A stretch of DNA of 7,580 nucleotides from the NCBI GenBank assembly GCA_028818385.1, contig JAPPNY010000177.1, positions 1 through 7,580 of the forward strand. The letters are read 5' to 3'. The notes beneath the pieces are model-generated. The model ran no database searches. It was not told the origin of the DNA and saw only the letters and a list, made by a program, of their open reading frames with translations. Positions 5,188-7,580 of this stretch are shown piece after piece; position 1 is the stretch's first letter; every line of letters starts with the position of its first letter. Origin of the DNA: Spirochaetaceae bacterium. GTDB lineage: Bacteria > Spirochaetota > Spirochaetia > SZUA-6 > Bin103. A program made the translations under genes and the position numbers.

Positions 5188-7464
5188 TCACCGCTGGAGA
5201 TCGAAGCGGTCCAGTGTCATCACCTTGGTCCAGGCCTTGACGAAGTCCTCCAGGAACGCTGCCTGCCCGTCGTTGGCCGCGTAGTACTCCGCGACCGCGC
5301 GCAGTTCGGAATTGGAGCCGAAGATCAGATCGACCGGAGTCGCTGTCCACTTCAAGCGGCCCGTCGCGCGGTCGCGACCCTCGTAGACGCCCTCGGTGGA
5401 CGACTTGGACCACTGCGTGGACATGTCGATCAGGTTGACGAAGAAGTCGTTGCTCAGCGTCCCGGGACGGTTCGTGAACACGCCGTGAGCCGAGCCCCCG
5501 GCATTGCTGTCCATTGCGCGCATGCCGCCGACGAGCACTGTCATCTCGGGAATCGTCAGGTTCAGGAAGGCCGCCTTCTCGACCAGCATTTCCGCAGGCG
5601 AACGCGGGTTCCCGTGCGCGAAGTAGTTGCGAAACCCGTCGGCGCTCGGCTCCAGCAGAGCGAAGGAGCTGATGTCGGTCTGCTCCGGTGATGCGTCCAT
5701 GCGGCCCGGTACGAACGGCACGTCCACGTCGAATCCGGCCTCTGAGGCCGCCTGCTCGATGGCGGCGGCCCCGCCCAGGACGATCAGGTCGGCAAGAGAG
5801 ACTCGCTTGTCGCCCGATTGGGCGGCGTTGAAGCCACCCTGGATCCTCTCCAGGGTCCGGAGCACGCGGTCCAGCTCCGCCGGATCGTTGACAGCCCACT
5901 CGTTCTGGGGTGCGAGACGAATGCGCGCTCCGTTTGCGCCGCCGCGCATGTCGGTACCTCGGAATGTGGCCGCCGAGGCCCAGGCCGCGCGGATCAATTC
6001 GGCGGTAGACAATCCGGAGTCGAGGACCTCGGCTTTCAGTGCGCCTGCGTCCCGCGTGTCGATCAGGGTGTGATCGGCATCGGGAATAGGGTCTTGCCAC
6101 ACGAACACCTTGTCAGGCACGTCATCGCCCAGGTAACGCGAGATCGGACCCAGATCTCGATGCGTCAGCTTGAACCAGGCACGGGCGAAAGCGTCTTCGA
6201 ACTCGTCCGGATTGTCGAGCCAGCGCAACGTGATCTCGCGATATGCGGGATCCTCCTTCAGTGCAAGGTCGGTTGTGAACATCATGGGCGCATGCCGCCT
6301 GGACGGGTCGTGTGCATCCGGCACCAAGTCCGCCGCCGCTCCGTCTGCGGGCTCCCATTGGATGGCGCCGGCTGGGCTTCGAGTCTGCACCCAGTCGAAC
6401 GCGTAGAGATTCTGCAGGAAATTGTGGGTCCAGGCCGCCGGGTCGATCGTCCACGCGCCCTCCAGGCCACTTGTGATCGTATCGGCACCATGGCCCTCGC
6501 CGAAGCTGCTCCTCCACCCGAAACCTTGCGCCTCGATGTCGTCTGCCTCAGGTTCGACGCCCACGTACCGGGCCGGATCCGCGGCGCCATGGGCCTTGCC
6601 GAAGGTATGTCCGCCGGCAATCAGCGCCGCAGTTTCCTCGTCGTCCATCGCCATGCGCCCGAACGCCTCGCGAATGGCGTGAGCGGCCGCCAGCGGATCC
6701 GGATTGCCGCCCGGGCCCTGGGGATTCACGTAGATGAGGCCCATCTGGGTGGCGCCGAAAGGAGGCTCCAGCTCTCCGGCCTCGTTGCGGCGATCGGCAG
6801 CCAGCCACTCGCCCTCCGGGCCCCAGTTCACGTCTTCCGGCTGCCAGGCGTCGATGCGGCCACCCGCGAAGCCGAGCGTCTCGAATCCCATCGACTCCAT
6901 GGCCACCGTGCCGGCGAGGATTATCAGATCGGCCCAGGAAATCTTGCGGCCGTATGCCTTCTTGATCGGCCAGAGCAACCGGTGCGCCTTGTCCAGGTTC
7001 GCGTTGTCGGGCCAACTGTTGAGCGGCGCAAAGCGCTGCAGGCCGCCGTCCGCTCCGCCTCGGCCGTCGATGGTTCGATAGGTGCCCGCGCTGTGCCACG
7101 CCATTCGAATGAAGAACGGCCCGTAGTGACCGAAGTCAGCCGGCCACCAATCCTGGGATGTCGTCATCAGCGCTTCGAGATCGGCCTTCACCGCACTCAG
7201 GTCGAGGCTTTCGAACTCCTCGGCGTAGTCGAAGTTTTCGCCCAGGGGACTCGATCCGGGAGCGTCCTGGCGTAAAGGATCGAGGTTCAACCGGTTCGGC
7301 CACCAGTAGTCGTTATCCGGTGCGCTGCGTTGGGCAACAGCGATGCTGGCCGTCAGGCACAGCAGCAGTCCGGCTGCCAGCAGGGTAAGGGCAGAGGTCG
7401 CTCGTTCACGCAGCCTTGATTGGCTCCTTGGGTATGGACTGAGTCCGAGCGTATGGACAGACAT
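5188..7464 (-). CDS. katG: Catalase-peroxidase KatG with Sec signal peptide (periplasmic type)
   Basis: The 758-aa bifunctional haem enzyme breaks down hydrogen peroxide (catalase) and oxidises small donors (peroxidase). The N-terminal catalytic domain has distal R120, W123 and H124 in [14 protein letters not shown]245 in [11 protein letters not shown], and M271 in [10 protein letters not shown]123-Y245-M271 form the Met-Tyr-Trp adduct needed for catalase activity; they sit 16 residues beyond the numbers I recall for Mycobacterium tuberculosis KatG (107, 229, 255). The proximal haem ligand is H286 in [10 protein letters not shown], with W338 and D399 behind it. R436 matches the mobile arginine switch. 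The C-terminal half is the usual haem-less duplicate ending in [12 protein letters not shown]. Residues 1-44 form a Sec-type signal: basic n-region, hydrophobic 25-41, cleavage at AVA|Q (44/45). There is no twin-arginine and no lipobox, so the enzyme should be exported. Start ATG 7464 fits the promoter and signal peptide. Sampled lines are less GC-rich (about 57-67 %) than the glycosidase gene (about 63-83 %). Confidence 0.96.
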   Translation of the reverse strand: MSVHTLGLSPYPRSQSRLRERATSALTLLAAGLLLCLTASIAVAQRSAPDNDYWWPNRLNLDPLRQDAPGSSPLGENFDYAEEFESLDLSAVKADLEALMTTSQDWWPADFGHYGPFFIRMAWHSAGTYRTIDGRGGADGGLQRFAPLNSWPDNANLDKAHRLLWPIKKAYGRKISWADLIILAGTVAMESMGFETLGFAGGRIDAWQPEDVNWGPEGEWLAADRRNEAGELEPPFGATQMGLIYVNPQGPGGNPDPLAAAHAIREAFGRMAMDDEETAALIAGGHTFGKAHGAADPARYVGVEPEADDIEAQGFGWRSSFGEGHGADTITSGLEGAWTIDPAAWTHNFLQNLYAFDWVQTRSPAGAIQWEPADGAAADLVPDAHDPSRRHAPMMFTTDLALKEDPAYREITLRWLDNPDEFEDAFARAWFKLTHRDLGPISRYLGDDVPDKVFVWQDPIPDADHTLIDTRDAGALKAEVLDSGLSTAELIRAAWASAATFRGTDMRGGANGARIRLAPQNEWAVNDPAELDRVLRTLERIQGGFNAAQSGDKRVSLADLIVLGGAAAIEQAASEAGFDVDVPFVPGRMDASPEQTDISSFALLEPSADGFRNYFAHGNPRSPAEMLVEKAAFLNLTIPEMTVLVGGMRAMDSNAGGSAHGVFTNRPGTLSNDFFVNLIDMSTQWSKSSTEGVYEGRDRATGRLKWTATPVDLIFGSNSELRAVAEYYAANDGQAAFLEDFVKAWTKVMTLDRFDLQR

Positions 7465-7473
7465 GACGGCCGC

Positions 7474-7501
7474 ATCATACTCGCCAAGCCGGACAAGTCA
7501 A
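7474..7501 (-). promoter_or_regulatory. katG sigma70-type promoter
   Basis: Read on the minus strand, TTGACT (7501-7496) is the -35, followed by a 16-bp spacer and the -10 TATGAT (7479-7474). The ATG at 7464 begins 9 nt after the -10, so the leader would be only 2 or 3 nt and no Shine-Dalgarno is present. This is the best promoter in the window and fixes the katG start. Confidence 0.75.
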
Positions 7502-7507
7502 TGTCCG
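7490..7507. promoter_or_regulatory. Perfect dyad enclosing the katG -35: operator candidate
   Basis: CGGACA (7490-7495) and TGTCCG (7502-7507) are perfect inverted 6-bp arms, and the 6 bases between them are exactly the -35 hexamer. A dimeric regulator bound here would block RNA polymerase, giving repression of katG until a peroxide or metal signal releases it (inference). I do not recognise the half-site as belonging to a named regulator. Confidence 0.55.
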
Positions 7508-7521
7508 TATGATAATTCTAA
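7507..7521 (-). promoter_or_regulatory. PerR/Fur-like 15-mer upstream of the katG -35
   Basis: The minus-strand sequence TTAGAATTATCATAC matches 11 of 14 specified positions of the PerR consensus as I recall it (TTATAAT-N-ATTATAA) and 9 of 14 of the Fur 7-1-7 box. It abuts the perfect dyad. As a palindrome it is weak: only 4 of 7 half-site positions pair. PerR-type Fur proteins control catalase genes in several lineages, so the place is sensible, but an AT-rich upstream element is an equally good explanation. Confidence 0.3.
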
Positions 7522-7580
7522 TGGGGGAGCCTTTTGCAAAACCACCGAGATAGCCGGATTACTGAGAGGATAGAGGCCAA
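7522..7580. other. Non-coding sequence upstream of katG
   Basis: These last 59 bases contain no gene that I can support. A perfect 10-bp palindrome TTTTGCAAAA lies at 7532-7541. It may be a protein-binding site for katG or for a gene outside the window, or chance. Confidence 0.3.

Noticed and set aside
4661..6100. A minus-strand open frame spanning the 3' ends of katG and the glycosidase
   Set aside because: It reads katG in a shifted frame and then antisense through the glycosidase, with no coherent domain; the overlapping katG frame is intact to its normal C-terminus.
7357..7359. Lipobox cysteine (C36) in the KatG signal peptide
   Set aside because: The sequence before the cysteine is LLL, not the small residue needed at -1 for lipoprotein processing, and a normal AVA|Q Sec site follows.
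7532..7541. Palindrome TTTTGCAAAA as a defined operator
   Set aside because: It is short, lies well upstream of the mapped core promoter elements, and matches no site I can name; it is noted only under the non-coding end region.
7550..7573. Two ATAG motifs upstream of katG as an OxyR site
   Set aside because: They recur at 20 bp instead of 22 and lack the intervening CTAT elements, so the OxyR pattern is not met.
1..7580. CRISPR arrays, tRNA or rRNA genes, insertion sequences, toxin-antitoxin pairs
   Set aside because: No spaced repeats, cloverleaf-like sequences, terminal inverted repeats with transposase motifs, or small paired genes were seen on either strand; the window is almost filled by four enzyme genes.

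Overview
The window is chromosomal DNA from a GC-rich bacterium (about 60 to 80 % GC on lines I counted by hand). It carries four full-length protein genes, no RNA genes, no CRISPR array and no recognisable mobile element. The phylum cannot be fixed from the sequence. The GC content and three genes whose start codons lie 6 to 9 nt behind a -10-like hexamer with no Shine-Dalgarno sequence point to a lineage that uses leaderless mRNAs, but they do not name it.

Layout: (1) 132-2174 (+) encodes an unusual fusion of a GPP34 (GOLPH3/Vps74-like) domain to a cytochrome P450, with a strong Shine-Dalgarno and a possible sigma70-like promoter. (2) 2178-3287 (-) encodes a cytosolic peptidase-family-M19 (renal/membrane dipeptidase) protein, whose stop lies 3 nt from that of the fusion gene. 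(3) 3362-5137 (+) encodes a cytosolic glycoside-hydrolase-like protein with DUF5060, DUF4038 (apiosidase/GH140-like) and C-terminal collagen-binding-like domains. It is divergent from the dipeptidase across a 74-bp gap that appears to hold two back-to-back leaderless promoters. (4) 5188-7464 (-) encodes a catalase-peroxidase (KatG) with a Sec-type signal peptide. It has a well-formed TTGACT-16-TATGAT promoter whose -35 is enclosed in a perfect CGGACA-N6-TGTCCG dyad, with a PerR/Fur-like sequence next to it.

The strands alternate (+,-,+,-), so each gene is probably transcribed alone and no operon is visible. The only pair likely to share control is the divergent dipeptidase and glycosidase. 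No obvious pathway joins all four genes.

The most novel items are the GPP34-P450 fusion, which would couple a lipid/membrane-binding module directly to a haem enzyme, and the lack in that P450 of the usual acid-alcohol pair of the I-helix. Also worth checking are the dipeptidase-like protein without the N-terminal HxD metal motif and the dyad in the katG promoter. I see no multi-gene defence or mobile system here.
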